Counted from the first letter of the stretch, positions 37,024 through 46,908 are shown. The stretch: DNA of 64,000 nucleotides from Oceanibaculum indicum P24 (GCF_000299935.1 NZ_AMRL01000003.1:62001-126000), one strand, 5' to 3'. The notes: generated by a model from the sequence alone, not told the origin. Numbers and translations are program-made.

Positions 37024-38303
37024 TCGTCGCCGTCATGTTCGTGGCGCTGGTCGCCCTCATCCTGCTGAACGTCCCCATCGCCATCTCGCTCGGCATCGTC
37101 GCCATGTCGGCGATGATCTATTCCTCGGGCATGGATGCGATGCTGAATGCGGCGCTGGTGCTGTTCAACGGCGCCACCAGTTTCCCGCTGCTGGCGATCC
37201 CGCTGTTCATCCTGGCCGGCGCCATCATGAACTCCTCCAGCCTGTCGCGGCGGCTGATCGCCTTTGCCTCGGCGCTGTTCGGCTTCGTGCGCGGCGGCCT
37301 GGCCATGGTGAATATCGGCACCTCGCTGTTCTTCGCGGAAATCTCCGGCTCGGCGGTGGCCGATGTCGCCGCCATGGGCTCGATCCTGATCCCGGCGATG
37401 AAGAAGAAGGGCTACCCGAAGGAGTTCGCGGCCGCCGTTACCTCCTCCTCGGCGACGCTGGCGGTCATCATCCCGCCCTCGATCCCGATGATCCTCTATG
37501 CCGTGATGGCCGATGCGTCGGTGGTGCAGATCTTCGTCGCCGGCATCGTGCCGGGCATCCTGGGCGGCGGTGGCATGATGGGCCTCGCCTACTGGTATGC
37601 CCGCCGCTACAACTACCCGGTCGAGGAAGTGTTCAGCCTGCGGCGCCTGAAGGAAACCTTCCGCGACGCCGCCTGGGCCTTCCTGCTGCCGCTGATCATC
37701 CTGGGCGGCATCTTCGGCGGCTGGGTCACGGCGACCGAAGGGGCTGGCCTGGCCGTGCTGGCGGCGCTGTTCATCGGCGGCGTGATCTATCGCGAACTGG
37801 ACGTTCGGCACCTCTACAATTCGATGATGGAAGGCGCGATCCAGACCGCCGTCGTCATGCTGCTGGTCGCGACCTCCGCCCTGCTCGGCGTCTATCTGAC
37901 GGAACAGCAGATTCCGCAGCAGCTGGCCCTGTGGCTCTCCTCCATCACCAGCGACAAGTACGCGGTGTTGGCGATCCTGAACGTGTTCTTCCTGATCATC
38001 GGCCTGTTCCTGCACTCCGCCGCCGCGATCATCCTGGTCGTGCCCATCGTCATGCCGCTGGTGAATGCGGTCGGCATCGATCCGGTGCATTTCGGCCTGG
38101 TGGTCACGCTGAACCTGGGCATCGGCCAGCAGACCCCGCCGGTCGCCAGCGTGCTGATGACCTCCTGTTCCATCGCCAAGGCGGATATGTGGGCGGTGAC
38201 CCGGGTGAACCTGCCCTTCATCGGGGTTCTGCTCGCCATCCTGATGCTGGTAACCTATGTGCCGGCCGTGCCGATGGCGCTGGTCGAGCTGTTCTACCGT
38301 TGA
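37020..38303 (+). CDS. dctM: TRAP transporter large membrane subunit (DctM family)
   Basis: The 427-residue integral membrane protein is the sodium-coupled transport subunit, with about twelve helices. Typical motifs are LAIPLFILAGAIMNSS, FFAEISGSAVADVAAMGSILIP and VTLNLGIGQQTPPVASVL. It forms a complex with DctQ and receives substrate from DctP. The start overlaps dctQ by four bases. The CoA-transferase gene follows after 20 bp with its own AGGAAA site. Confidence 0.94.
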   Translation: MIVAVMFVALVALILLNVPIAISLGIVAMSAMIYSSGMDAMLNAALVLFNGATSFPLLAIPLFILAGAIMNSSSLSRRLIAFASALFGFVRGGLAMVNIGTSLFFAEISGSAVADVAAMGSILIPAMKKKGYPKEFAAAVTSSSATLAVIIPPSIPMILYAVMADASVVQIFVAGIVPGILGGGGMMGLAYWYARRYNYPVEEVFSLRRLKETFRDAAWAFLLPLIILGGIFGGWVTATEGAGLAVLAALFIGGVIYRELDVRHLYNSMMEGAIQTAVVMLLVATSALLGVYLTEQQIPQQLALWLSSITSDKYAVLAILNVFFLIIGLFLHSAAAIILVVPIVMPLVNAVGIDPVHFGLVVTLNLGIGQQTPPVASVLMTSCSIAKADMWAVTRVNLPFIGVLLAILMLVTYVPAVPMALVELFYR

Positions 38304-38323
38304 GAATGAGTAATTAGGAAATC

Positions 38324-39544
38324 ATGCCCGCACGGCAGAAGGGGCCGCTGTCCGGCCTGAAAGTCATCGAACTGGCGCACATCATGGCAGGGCCGGTCTG
38401 CGGCCTGATGCTGGCTGACATGGGTGCCGACGTGGTGAAGGTGGAGAAGGTGCCGGGCGGCGACGATGCCCGCCGCTTCGTGCCGCCCTTCATCGGGGAC
38501 GAGCCCGCCGCCTACATGATGATGAACCGCAACAAGCGGGGCGTCGCCCTCGACTTGAAGACCGAGACCGGCAAGCAGGCGGTGCGCCGGCTGCTGGAGG
38601 GCGCCGATGTGGTGATCGAGAATTACCGCATGGGCACGATGGAGAAGCTGGGCCTCGGCTATGAGGAGCTGCGCAGGATCAATCCCGGCCTGATCTATTG
38701 CGAGATTTCCGGCTTCGGCCGCACCGGCCCCTATGCCGACCGCGGCGGCTTCGACCTGATTGCCCAGGGCATGAGCGGCCTGATGAGCATCACTGGCGAG
38801 GGCGAGGGCCGCCCGCCGGTGAAGGTCGGCGCGCCGGTCACCGACATCACGGCGGGCATCATTGCCGCCATGGGCGTGCTGGCCGCCTATACCAGCCGGC
38901 TGCAGACCGGCCAGGGCCAGAAGGTCGACACCTCGCTGTTCGAGGCCGGCATCGTCCATACCTACTGGCAGTCGGCGATCTGCTTCGCCACCGGCGAGAC
39001 GCCGCAGCCCATCGGCTCCGCCCATCCGCTGAACGCGCCCTACCAGGCCTTCCCGACACAGGATGGCTGGATCAATATCGGTGCCGCCAACCAGGCGAAC
39101 TGGGAGCGGCTGCTGAAGGCCATCGAGGCGCCGCAACTGAACGACGACCCGCGCTTCTCCAGCAATGCCAGCCGGATGACCAACCTGCCGGCGCTGGTCG
39201 AGATCCTGAACCCGATCTTCCGGACCCGCCCCACATCTGACTGGCTCGCCCGGCTGGAAGCCGTCGGCCTGCCCGCCGGCCCGGTCCTGACCATCCCGGA
39301 AATGCACCGCGACCCGCAGGCGCTGGCGCGCGGCGTCATCACCGAAGTCGAGCATTCGACGCTCGGTGCGGTGAAGACCATCGGCTTGCCAATCGCCTTT
39401 TCCGGCACGCCCGGCGGGCCGCAATCTGGCGCCCCGGTCTATGGCGAACACACCGCCGAAGTGCTTAGCGAGGCCGGCTACAGCGAGGCGGAAATCGCAG
39501 AGATGCTGGCCAGCGGCGCGGCACGCGGGACCGCGACAAGCTGA
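38324..39544 (+). CDS. CaiB/BaiF-family CoA-transferase
   Basis: The 406-residue family III CoA-transferase moves CoA between carboxylic acids. It begins GPLSGLKVIELAHIMAGPVCG, carries the nucleotide-side motif NRNKRGVALDLKTETG and has the conserved aspartate Asp144 in GRTGPYADRGGFDLIAQ. It is the last gene of the aminotransferase-TRAP operon, so it probably activates or recycles the imported hydroxy- or dicarboxylic acid. The pair of acids cannot be deduced from sequence. Confidence 0.9.
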   Translation: MPARQKGPLSGLKVIELAHIMAGPVCGLMLADMGADVVKVEKVPGGDDARRFVPPFIGDEPAAYMMMNRNKRGVALDLKTETGKQAVRRLLEGADVVIENYRMGTMEKLGLGYEELRRINPGLIYCEISGFGRTGPYADRGGFDLIAQGMSGLMSITGEGEGRPPVKVGAPVTDITAGIIAAMGVLAAYTSRLQTGQGQKVDTSLFEAGIVHTYWQSAICFATGETPQPIGSAHPLNAPYQAFPTQDGWINIGAANQANWERLLKAIEAPQLNDDPRFSSNASRMTNLPALVEILNPIFRTRPTSDWLARLEAVGLPAGPVLTIPEMHRDPQALARGVITEVEHSTLGAVKTIGLPIAFSGTPGGPQSGAPVYGEHTAEVLSEAGYSEAEIAEMLASGAARGTATS

Positions 39545-39618
39545 CGCCCGCCCCCTTTCAATCGAAGTGAAGCTTCCTATGTGGAAGTCATGTTTCCGGA
39601 ACCCCAAGGAGGTTTCCC

Positions 39619-40332
39619 ATGACTACCACTCCCTTCCTGTTCGTCGTGACCGGCCATACCGACCTCGGCGACACCGGGCGGAAGACCGGCTTCCATTTCG
39701 AGGAGCTGAGCACCCCCTACTACATCCTGCGCGACGCGGGCTATGAGGTGATCTTCGCCTCGCCCGCCGGTGGCGAGGTGAAGGCCGATCCCGGCTCGCT
39801 GAAGCCGCAGGGCGAGAATGCCGATTCCGTTGACCGCTTCCTGGCCGACGAGAAGGCAATGCAGGCGCTGAAGACCACGATACGCACCGATGCCGTCAAG
39901 GCGGTGGAGGTTTCCGGCATCTACCTGCCGGGCGGCCACGGCACCATGTGGGACCTGCCGCAGGACACAGCGCTGGCAAAGCTGGTGGGCGAACTGGACG
40001 CCGCCGGCAAGCCGGTTGCCGCCGTCTGCCATGGCCCGGCGGGCCTTGTTGCCGCCAAGCGGCCGGATGGCACGCCGGTGGTGAAGGGCCGGCGCGTGAA
40101 CAGCTTCACCGATGCCGAGGAACGCAAGGTGGAGCTGGAGGATGTCGTGCCCTTCCTGCTGGAATCGAAGCTGAAGGAGCTTGGCGCCCAGTTCGAGAAT
40201 GCCGGCCTGTTCGAGGCGCATGTCGCCCGCGACGGCAATCTCATCACCGGGCAGAACCCGGCCTCCGCGAAACGGCTGGGTGAGGCCCTGCGCAGCGCCC
40301 TGCTGGCAAACGCCCGCCAGGCTGCGGAATAA
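39619..40332 (+). CDS. DJ-1/PfpI superfamily protein, Hsp31-like
   Basis: The 237-residue cytoplasmic protein has the class I amidotransferase-like fold. The nucleophile elbow is AVCHGPAGL, with the cysteine near residue 140 followed by histidine, and the acidic residue is in the GIYLPGGHGTMWDL region. The long form with LGDTGRKTGFHFEELSTPYYIL is that of Hsp31/HchA-related proteins, many of which are glyoxalase III or protein deglycases. An AAGGAGG ribosome site is well placed. It converges on the hydratase gene with no gap. Confidence 0.88.
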   Translation: MTTTPFLFVVTGHTDLGDTGRKTGFHFEELSTPYYILRDAGYEVIFASPAGGEVKADPGSLKPQGENADSVDRFLADEKAMQALKTTIRTDAVKAVEVSGIYLPGGHGTMWDLPQDTALAKLVGELDAAGKPVAAVCHGPAGLVAAKRPDGTPVVKGRRVNSFTDAEERKVELEDVVPFLLESKLKELGAQFENAGLFEAHVARDGNLITGQNPASAKRLGEALRSALLANARQAAE

Positions 40333-41085
40333 TCAGCCAATCCTGACGGAGACGCTGCCGACGCCAGACAGGGTGGCGACGATCTCGCCGCCCTGCGGTG
40401 CGGGCAACATGCCGATATAGGAGCCGGTGGTGACCACCTGCCCGGCCCGGATGGGCTGGCCGCGTGCGATCAAATTGTTCGCCGCCCACAGCGCCAGCCA
40501 TCGCGGGTCGCCAGCAGGGTTGCCACCGGTCTTCTCGATCATTGTCTTGCCGTCGATGGTCACGTTGGCCGTGATAGCCTTCAGATCCATCCCCTGCCAG
40601 TCGCGCAGCGCCGGCCCGACGACCAGCGCACCGTTCAGCTGGAAATCGGCCAGCTTGCTGAACGGATCGAGCTTTTCGATATCAGCAAACCGGCTATCGA
40701 CGATCTCGATGGCCGGATGCGCGCTCTCGATGGCCGACAGGATCGTTGCATCGTCATAGGGCGAACCTGCGGCTGGCAGGTCGCGGCCGAAGCGGAAGGC
40801 AACCTCCGCCTCGATGATGACGATGTTGAACCGGTCACGCGGCACGCGCGTGCCATCGGCCAGCACATCCGACTGCTGAACTGGTGCGGCGAGCGGCGAA
40901 TCAGACGGCGATTTCGCACCGATCTTCCACGCACCCACCGGCCCCAGCGCCTGCGTCACGCCATCCTGCACCGCATAGGCCTCTGCTACCGACCCCGGCT
41001 TCGCCCCTTCCGGCAGTGCCGCAAGTCGCGTGCGACTGCGACGGGCCTCCAGCAGTGCAGCGACAGCGGCATCGGGTCGAAACAT
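40333..41085 (-). CDS. FAH-superfamily hydratase (2-oxopent-4-enoate hydratase-like)
   Basis: The 250-residue protein resembles the MhpD/DmpE group, which hydrates 2-oxopent-4-enoates or decarboxylates related oxo-acids. Family features are GAWKIGAKS, the acidic IIEAEVAFRFGRDLP segment, SAIESAHPAIEIVDSRF and a C-terminal GQVVTTGSYIGMLP. It follows the last ATPase gene of the peptide ABC operon by 16 bp on the same strand and has a GGGAGG ribosome site. The link to that transporter suggests catabolism of an imported compound; no ring-cleavage genes are nearby. Confidence 0.85.
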   Translation of the reverse strand: MFRPDAAVAALLEARRSRTRLAALPEGAKPGSVAEAYAVQDGVTQALGPVGAWKIGAKSPSDSPLAAPVQQSDVLADGTRVPRDRFNIVIIEAEVAFRFGRDLPAAGSPYDDATILSAIESAHPAIEIVDSRFADIEKLDPFSKLADFQLNGALVVGPALRDWQGMDLKAITANVTIDGKTMIEKTGGNPAGDPRWLALWAANNLIARGQPIRAGQVVTTGSYIGMLPAPQGGEIVATLSGVGSVSVRIG

Positions 41086-41101
41086 GGGCGGCCTCCCGGC
41101 T

Positions 41102-42106
41102 CTATTGCTGGTCGTTCAGATGGCAGGCAGAGAAGCGGCCGGGCGCGATCTCCCGCAGTGCCGGAACTTCCACCTTGCAGCGCGCATGGGCATGCGGGCA
41201 GCGCGGGTGGAAATGACAGCCCGGCGGCGGGTCCAGCGGCGAGGGAATCTCACCCTTGATCGGCTCGAAGACCCGGCGTCCCGGCTCCAGCCTCGGCACC
41301 TCGGCCAGCAGCGCCTGGGTGTAGGGATGGTTCGGCGCCTTGAACAGCTCGTCCGTCGGCGCGCTCTCCACCACCCGGCCAAGATACATGATGACCACGC
41401 GGTCACTCAGATGCTCGACCACGCCCAGATCATGGCTGATGAACAGGTAGGTGAGGTCGAACTCCTCACGAAGCCGCATGAACAGGTTCAGCACCTGCGC
41501 CTGGATCGACACGTCGAGCGCGGCCACCGCCTCGTCGCACACCAGGAAGTCCGGATTCACCGCGAGCGCCCGGGCGATGCCGATGCGCTGGCGCTGACCG
41601 CCGGAGAACTGGTGCGGGTAGCGCTTCTTGAAGCTGGGATCGAGACCGACGCGGGACAGCAAATCATCGATAAAGCCGTCCATCTCCCCGCGCGGCACGA
41701 TGCCGTGCACCTTCGGCGCCTCGCCGACGATCTCCTCCACCCGCAGGCGCGGATTGAGCGAACTCATCGGGTCCTGGAAGATCATCTGGACCTTCAGCTG
41801 GACATCCTTCGCCTCGGCGCCGGTCAGGCTGTTCACCTCCCGCCCGCGATAGAAGACCTGTCCCTCAGTCGCGTCATGGATGCCGGCGACGACACGGCCC
41901 AGCGTGGACTTGCCGCAGCCGGATTCGCCGACCAGGCCGACCACTTCGCCTTTCTTCACCGACAGGCTGACGCGATCGACCGCATGCACGACCTCCTCGC
42001 GCATGCTGCCGCCCAGCCGGTTCACGATCTTGGCCGCCAGGTCCAGCCGCTTCGTAAAGCGCTTGGTGACGTCCTTCAGTTCAATGATGGGGGCTTCGGC
42101 GGTCAT
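41102..42106 (-). CDS. Dipeptide/oligopeptide ABC transporter ATPase (DppF type)
   Basis: The 334-residue ATPase has Walker [10 protein letters not shown], signature [15 protein letters not shown] and Walker [13 protein letters not shown]. The C-terminal extension has the cysteines [14 protein letters not shown] seen in Opp/Dpp ATPases. It is the second ATPase of a five-gene operon; its start overlaps the preceding ATPase stop (ATGA). Nickel or glutathione importers share this architecture. Confidence 0.93.
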   Translation of the reverse strand: MTAEAPIIELKDVTKRFTKRLDLAAKIVNRLGGSMREEVVHAVDRVSLSVKKGEVVGLVGESGCGKSTLGRVVAGIHDATEGQVFYRGREVNSLTGAEAKDVQLKVQMIFQDPMSSLNPRLRVEEIVGEAPKVHGIVPRGEMDGFIDDLLSRVGLDPSFKKRYPHQFSGGQRQRIGIARALAVNPDFLVCDEAVAALDVSIQAQVLNLFMRLREEFDLTYLFISHDLGVVEHLSDRVVIMYLGRVVESAPTDELFKAPNHPYTQALLAEVPRLEPGRRVFEPIKGEIPSPLDPPPGCHFHPRCPHAHARCKVEVPALREIAPGRFSACHLNDQQ

Positions 42107-43080
42107 GCCGCGTCCTCCAGATGCGGGTGCTGGCAGCGGGCGAACCGCCCGGGCATATGTTCGACCATCTCAGGTGCGGCGAGGCAGGACTCGTCAGCAC
42201 GCGGACAGCGCGGACGGAACGGGCATCCCTCCGGCAGGGCAAAGGGCGGCGGCGCCATACCGGGAATCTGCCGCAGAGGCTGGCCGCGCGGATTACGCGA
42301 CGGCACCGAGCCGATCAGCCCGCGCGTATAGGGATGCACAGAGTTCTCGATCACATCATCCACCGCCCCGCGCTCCACGATGCGGCCGGCATACATGACG
42401 CACAGCTCGTCGGCGAGGCCGGCCACAACGGACAGGTCATGGGTGACCCAAAGCAGCCCCATATCCTGCTCGCGCACCAGCTTCTGCATCTCGTACAGGA
42501 TCTGCGCCTGGATCGTCACGTCCAGCGCTGTCGTCGGCTCGTCGGCGATGATCAGGTCCGGCTTGTTCAGCAGTGCGATGGCGATGGCCACACGCTGGCG
42601 CATGCCGCCGGAGAACTGATGCGGATAGGCGTTCAGCCGCTCGTCCGGCGACGGGATGCCGACCTGGCCCAGCGCATCGCGGGAACGCTGCCGCGCGGTC
42701 TCGCGGTCCACATCCTCATGCGCCAGGATGGTCTCGATCATCTGCGTGTCGATGCGCAGGACCGGGTTCAGCGTCATCATCGGGTCCTGGAAGATCATCG
42801 CGATGTGCCGCCCGCGGATCTTCCGCATCTCCGACTCGGGCAGCCCGACAAGCTCCCGCCCGCGATAGAGGATGCTGCCGCTGACCACCCGGCCGGGCGG
42901 ATCGACCAACCCCATGATGGAAAAGCCGGAAACCGACTTGCCGGAGCCGCTTTCGCCCACCAGCCCCATCACCTTGCCACGGCCGATTTCGAAGGACACA
43001 TCGTCCACCGACTTGACGACGCCCGCCTTGGTGAAGAAGTGGGTCTTGAGATTCTCGACCTTCAGAACCGCGTCGGTCAT
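42103..43080 (-). CDS. Dipeptide/oligopeptide ABC transporter ATPase (DppD type)
   Basis: The 325-residue ATPase shows Walker [12 protein letters not shown], signature [15 protein letters not shown] and Walker [13 protein letters not shown]. The C-terminal [14 protein letters not shown] motif matches the Dpp/Opp subfamily. I start it at ATG 43080, which overlaps the permease stop in ATGA; the longer frame only overlaps the permease gene. It energises the importer together with the DppF-type subunit. Confidence 0.93.
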   Translation of the reverse strand: MTDAVLKVENLKTHFFTKAGVVKSVDDVSFEIGRGKVMGLVGESGSGKSVSGFSIMGLVDPPGRVVSGSILYRGRELVGLPESEMRKIRGRHIAMIFQDPMMTLNPVLRIDTQMIETILAHEDVDRETARQRSRDALGQVGIPSPDERLNAYPHQFSGGMRQRVAIAIALLNKPDLIIADEPTTALDVTIQAQILYEMQKLVREQDMGLLWVTHDLSVVAGLADELCVMYAGRIVERGAVDDVIENSVHPYTRGLIGSVPSRNPRGQPLRQIPGMAPPPFALPEGCPFRPRCPRADESCLAAPEMVEHMPGRFARCQHPHLEDAA

Positions 43081-44024
43081 CGCTGGAGCCTCGGATTCAG
43101 GATATCGCGCAGCTGGTCGCCGACCAGATTGATGGCGACGATGGTGATGAGCAGCGCCACGCCGGGGAAGAAACTGATCCAGTAACGGCCGGACAGCAGG
43201 TAGTTGAAGCCGTTGGAGATCAGCAGACCCAGCGACGGCTCGGTGACCGGCAGGCCGATGCCGAGGAAGCTGAGCGTCGCTTCCAGCGCAATGGCGTTCG
43301 CCACCTGCACCGTGCCGATGACGATGACCGGCGGCAGGCAGTTCGGCAGCAAGTGCCGGAAGATGATGCGCGGCGTGGACAGCGCCAGGCAGCGCGCCGA
43401 TTCGATATATTCCTTGCGGCGTTCGACCAGCGCGGCACTGCGCGAGGTGCGGGCGTAATAGGCCCACTGCACGATGATCAGCGCCAGGATAACCTTGTCG
43501 ACGCCGCGCCCCAGGATCGCCAGGAGCATCAGCGCGACCAGGATGGCCGGGAAGCTGAGCTGCAGATCGACGATACGCATGATGATCGTCTCGATCTTGC
43601 CGCCGAAATAGGCGGCGGTAAGACCCAGCGAGGTGCCGATGATCAGGGCGAAGAAGCCGCTGAGGATGCCAACGGTCAGGCTGATGCGCAGGCCGTAGAA
43701 GATGCCGCTCAGCATGTCACGGCCCTGGCCATCGGTACCCAGCCAGTAGGTCATGCCGGTATAGCTCTCCGACCCCGGCGGCATCTTCGAATCCATGATG
43801 TCGATCTGCGTCAGATCGAACGGGTCCTGTGGCGATATCCAGGGCGCGAAGACGGCGACCAGGATGATCGCGACCAGCGTGATCAGGCCGACGACCGCCA
43901 GCTTGCTCTCGCAGAAGCTGGAGAACAGCCGGCGCCATGGCGGGATCGCCTTGGCCTTGGCGGCCTCAGGCGCCGAATCCGGGCCGGGCACACCGGCGAT
44001 GATGTCTGTCGTCTCGGCGCTCAT
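43077..44024 (-). CDS. Peptide ABC transporter permease (DppC type)
   Basis: The 315-residue inner-membrane protein has an N-terminal cytoplasmic tail with FCESKLAVVG before helix 1, the DppC-type periplasmic loop and the EAA loop (ESARCLALSTPRIIFRHLLPN) that contacts an ATPase. About six helices are present. Its start overlaps the DppB-type stop and its stop overlaps the DppD-type start, both by four bases. Confidence 0.93.
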   Translation of the reverse strand: MSAETTDIIAGVPGPDSAPEAAKAKAIPPWRRLFSSFCESKLAVVGLITLVAIILVAVFAPWISPQDPFDLTQIDIMDSKMPPGSESYTGMTYWLGTDGQGRDMLSGIFYGLRISLTVGILSGFFALIIGTSLGLTAAYFGGKIETIIMRIVDLQLSFPAILVALMLLAILGRGVDKVILALIIVQWAYYARTSRSAALVERRKEYIESARCLALSTPRIIFRHLLPNCLPPVIVIGTVQVANAIALEATLSFLGIGLPVTEPSLGLLISNGFNYLLSGRYWISFFPGVALLITIVAINLVGDQLRDILNPRLQR

Positions 44025-44998
44025 GACTTCATATCCGACAGGCGAACGCGGGGGTCGAGGATCGAGTAGAGGATATCGACCACCAGGTTGATGGTGATGA
44101 ACATCAGCACGATGACGATCAGGTAGGACACGATCACCGGCCTATCGAGGACGAAGATCGAATCGATGATCAGCTTGCCGATGCCCGGCCAGGCGAAGAT
44201 CGTCTCGGTAACGACGGCGAAAGCGATCACCGACCCCAGCTCCAGGCCGATGACGGTGACCAGCGGGATCAGGATGTTCTTCAGCACATGCACGAAGATG
44301 ACCCGGCCAGTGGACAGGCCCTTGGCGCGCGCGAACTTCACATAGTCCAGCAGCAGCGTCTCACGCATGCCCGCACGGGTCAGGCGGATCACCAGCGACA
44401 TCTTGAACAGCGCCAGGTTCAGGGCCGGCAGCAGCAGATGGCTCCACCCCTCCAGCGAGAACAGCGTCGATTCTATGCCAAGGAAGCTGGCTGTCGGGCC
44501 GCGGCCGCCGGCAGGCAGCCATTGCAGGAACACGGCGAAGACCATGATCAGCATCAGGCCCTGCCAGAAATTCGGCAGAGAGAAACCGAGGATCGAACCG
44601 GCCATGATGGAGCGGCCGGCCACACTCTCGGGCCGCAGGCCCGCCCACATGCCCAGTGGAATGCCGACAAGGATGGACAGCAGCATGGCGGCGAAAGCCA
44701 GTTCAAGCGTCGCCGGAAGGCGCGCGAACACCAGGCTCAGCGCCGGTTCGTTGAAGACGAAGGATTTTCCGAGGTCGCCCTGCAGCATATTGCCAAGGAA
44801 GACGAAATACTGCTCCCACAGGGGACGGTCGAGACCCAGCGCACGGACGGCGCGGTCATATTCTTCCTGGGAGGCATCGGCGGAAATCAGGATATCGATC
44901 GGGTTGCCGATGGCATAGACACCCGCAAAAACGATCACCGTCATGACGGCGATCAGCAGAACGCTCTGCATCAACCGTCGCAGAATGAAAACGCTCAT
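44021..44998 (-). CDS. Peptide ABC transporter permease (DppB type)
   Basis: The 325-residue protein starts MSVFILRRLMQSVLLIAVMTV, the standard DppB N-terminus, and has the EAA loop DYVKFARAKGLSTGRVIFVHVLKN. About six helices are seen. ATG 44998 was chosen over a frame 24 residues longer, which has no membrane-protein character. A strong hairpin separates it from the binding-protein gene. Confidence 0.92.
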   Translation of the reverse strand: MSVFILRRLMQSVLLIAVMTVIVFAGVYAIGNPIDILISADASQEEYDRAVRALGLDRPLWEQYFVFLGNMLQGDLGKSFVFNEPALSLVFARLPATLELAFAAMLLSILVGIPLGMWAGLRPESVAGRSIMAGSILGFSLPNFWQGLMLIMVFAVFLQWLPAGGRGPTASFLGIESTLFSLEGWSHLLLPALNLALFKMSLVIRLTRAGMRETLLLDYVKFARAKGLSTGRVIFVHVLKNILIPLVTVIGLELGSVIAFAVVTETIFAWPGIGKLIIDSIFVLDRPVIVSYLIVIVLMFITINLVVDILYSILDPRVRLSDMKS

Positions 44999-45077
44999 GC
45001 CTTGGGCAGCTCCCTTGGGCGCGCGTGACCTGGGTAAAAGGGCAACAGGCGTAAGGCCTGCCTTTATCACGCCGTGA

Positions 45078-45103
45078 GGGGAAGGGCCCGAAGACCCTTC
45101 CCC
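45078..45103 (-). other. Intercistronic hairpin after the peptide-binding protein gene
   Basis: On the minus strand GGGGAAGGGTC-TTCG-GGCCCTTCCCC makes an 11-bp stem (one U-G pair) with a UUCG loop. No T-run follows. It starts 22 bp after the binding-protein stop and probably protects that part of the mRNA. Confidence 0.65.
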
Positions 45104-45124
45104 CTTTCGGCGATAACGGGCGGT

Positions 45125-46702
45125 TTAGTTGCCCATCTTCACGTAGGTAGCAAGGGTCCCCTGGTCGGAACGGCCGACATAGGTCAGGCCCTTCTTGGTC
45201 GCCCAGGTGGAGACCTCGTAATGCAGCGGGATCAGGCCGACATCGCTCATCGCGATCTCGGTCGCCTTCTGCAGCAGCTTCTCACGCGCCGCGTCATCGA
45301 CGGTGACCAGCGCCTGGGCGAGGGTCTCGTCGAACTCCTTGTTGGAGTAACGGCCACGGTTGGACGGGCCCATGCCCGCCGCCTTGTCATAGGTCGCCAG
45401 CAGCGACTTCAGCGGCGAGGAAGCCTCACCCGTGCCGGAACCCCAGCCAACCAGCAGCAGGCTGAATTCCAGCTTGGATGCGCGGCTGAAGAAGGTCGAG
45501 CGCGGCATGGTGTCGACCGCCGCCTCGATGCCGATGCGGCTCAGCATCTGCGCCACCGCCTGAACGATCTGCGCGTCGTTGATGTAGCGGTCGTTCGGGC
45601 CATGGATGGTCAGCTTGAAGCCGTCCGGATAACCGGCATCGGCCAGCAGCTTCTTGGCACCCTGCGGGTTGTAGGTCGGCACGGCGATGTTCGGGCTGAC
45701 ACCGAAGAAACCCTTCGGCAGCAGCTGGCCGGCCGGAATGGCAACGCCTTCCATGACGCGGTCAACGATGGCCTGGCGGTTGATCGCCATGGAGATCGCC
45801 CGGCGGACATTGACGTCCTTGAACGGGTTCTTGATCTCCTTGCCGTCCTTGCCCGTCGCATGCGGGGTGACGTCACGGTCGCTGTCGATGTGCAGGTAGA
45901 TCACGCGGTTGGAGACCGCCTGCGAGATCGCGACATTGGCGTTGCTCTTCAGCTGCGCGATGTCGGCGGTCGGCACGCCGTCCACCAGATCGACGTCACC
46001 CGACAGCAGCGCCGCGACGCGAGAGGCGGCGTTGGTGATCGGACGGAAAGTGACCTTGTCGAAGGTCGGCTTGTCGCCCCAGTAGTTTGGGTTGGCTTCC
46101 AGCACGATGGACTGGCCCGGCGTGAAGCTGACCAGCTTGTAAGGGCCGGCGCCAATGGCGGCCTTGCCGCTGTTGTAGTCAGCGGTCGTCGCACCCTCGC
46201 CATGCTTCTTGCTGACGATGCGAATGGTGCTGATGTCGTTCGGCATCAGCGGATAGGGCTCTTCAGTGATGAAATGGACCGTGTGCGGGTCCACGATCTT
46301 CACTTCCTTGATCGGCTTCGTGTAGATGCCGAAGCTGGACGGGCTGTCCGGCACATTGCCGGCGCGGCTGATGGTGAAGGCCACATCTTCCGCCGTGAAG
46401 GGCGAACCGTCGTGGAACTTCACGCCCTGACGCAGCTTGAATTCCCAGGTGGTGTCGTTGATCGGCTTCCAGGACAGCGCCAGCCCCGGCTTCAGCTGCT
46501 GGGTCTCGTCCTGCTCGATCAGCGCGCCGAAAATATGCGTCGCGAGCGCGTTGTTCGGCGACAGATTGTGATAGTGCGGATCGATCGATGTCGGTTCCGT
46601 GGAAAGAGCGATCTTAAGCTCGGCCGCCGACGCCGCGACCGGCGCGACCAGGACCGATAGCGCCGTAAACATGCCGGCGACTGTGTACATTAAAGGTCGC
46701 AT
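45125..46702 (-). CDS. Peptide ABC transporter substrate-binding protein (DppA/SBP family 5)
   Basis: The 525-residue periplasmic protein has a signal peptide of about 27 residues (ending VAASAAELK) and the family 5 fold with ALSTEPTSIDPHYHNLSPNN, WEFKLRQGVKFHDGSPFTAEDV and the late INRQAIVDRVMEG region. Peptides, opines or other amino compounds are possible ligands. ATG 46702 follows an AGGAGGG ribosome site by six bases. It is the first gene of the operon, divergent from an IclR regulator. Confidence 0.92.
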   Translation of the reverse strand: MRPLMYTVAGMFTALSVLVAPVAASAAELKIALSTEPTSIDPHYHNLSPNNALATHIFGALIEQDETQQLKPGLALSWKPINDTTWEFKLRQGVKFHDGSPFTAEDVAFTISRAGNVPDSPSSFGIYTKPIKEVKIVDPHTVHFITEEPYPLMPNDISTIRIVSKKHGEGATTADYNSGKAAIGAGPYKLVSFTPGQSIVLEANPNYWGDKPTFDKVTFRPITNAASRVAALLSGDVDLVDGVPTADIAQLKSNANVAISQAVSNRVIYLHIDSDRDVTPHATGKDGKEIKNPFKDVNVRRAISMAINRQAIVDRVMEGVAIPAGQLLPKGFFGVSPNIAVPTYNPQGAKKLLADAGYPDGFKLTIHGPNDRYINDAQIVQAVAQMLSRIGIEAAVDTMPRSTFFSRASKLEFSLLLVGWGSGTGEASSPLKSLLATYDKAAGMGPSNRGRYSNKEFDETLAQALVTVDDAAREKLLQKATEIAMSDVGLIPLHYEVSTWATKKGLTYVGRSDQGTLATYVKMGN

Positions 46703-46784
46703 TAAGGACCCTCCTGATTGTTCTGAACCCTGACTAGCCTCCAATGTCCGCCACGCACAATTCCGTCAGTTGCAATCGCCATTA

Positions 46785-46859
46785 GTGACACAGCTATCGG
46801 AATGCGATAAAATCGTAACGAACGACGGTGATCGTGTGACAAGCCTACAGCTTTGTCAA
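46785..46859. promoter_or_regulatory. Divergent promoters and candidate IclR operator
   Basis: Towards the IclR gene GTGACA (46785-46790), 17 bp and TAAAAT (46808-46813) form a strong promoter. TATCG-GAATG-CGATA (46795-46809) is an inverted repeat inside it. Towards the ABC operon TTGACA (46859-46854, minus strand) with a weak CACGAT box 17 bp on is a possible promoter. Confidence 0.55.
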
Positions 46860-46908
46860 CGCGCCTGCCAGCCTGCCACGAAAGACCTCCGTTCGAAAGG
46901 CAAACCCG

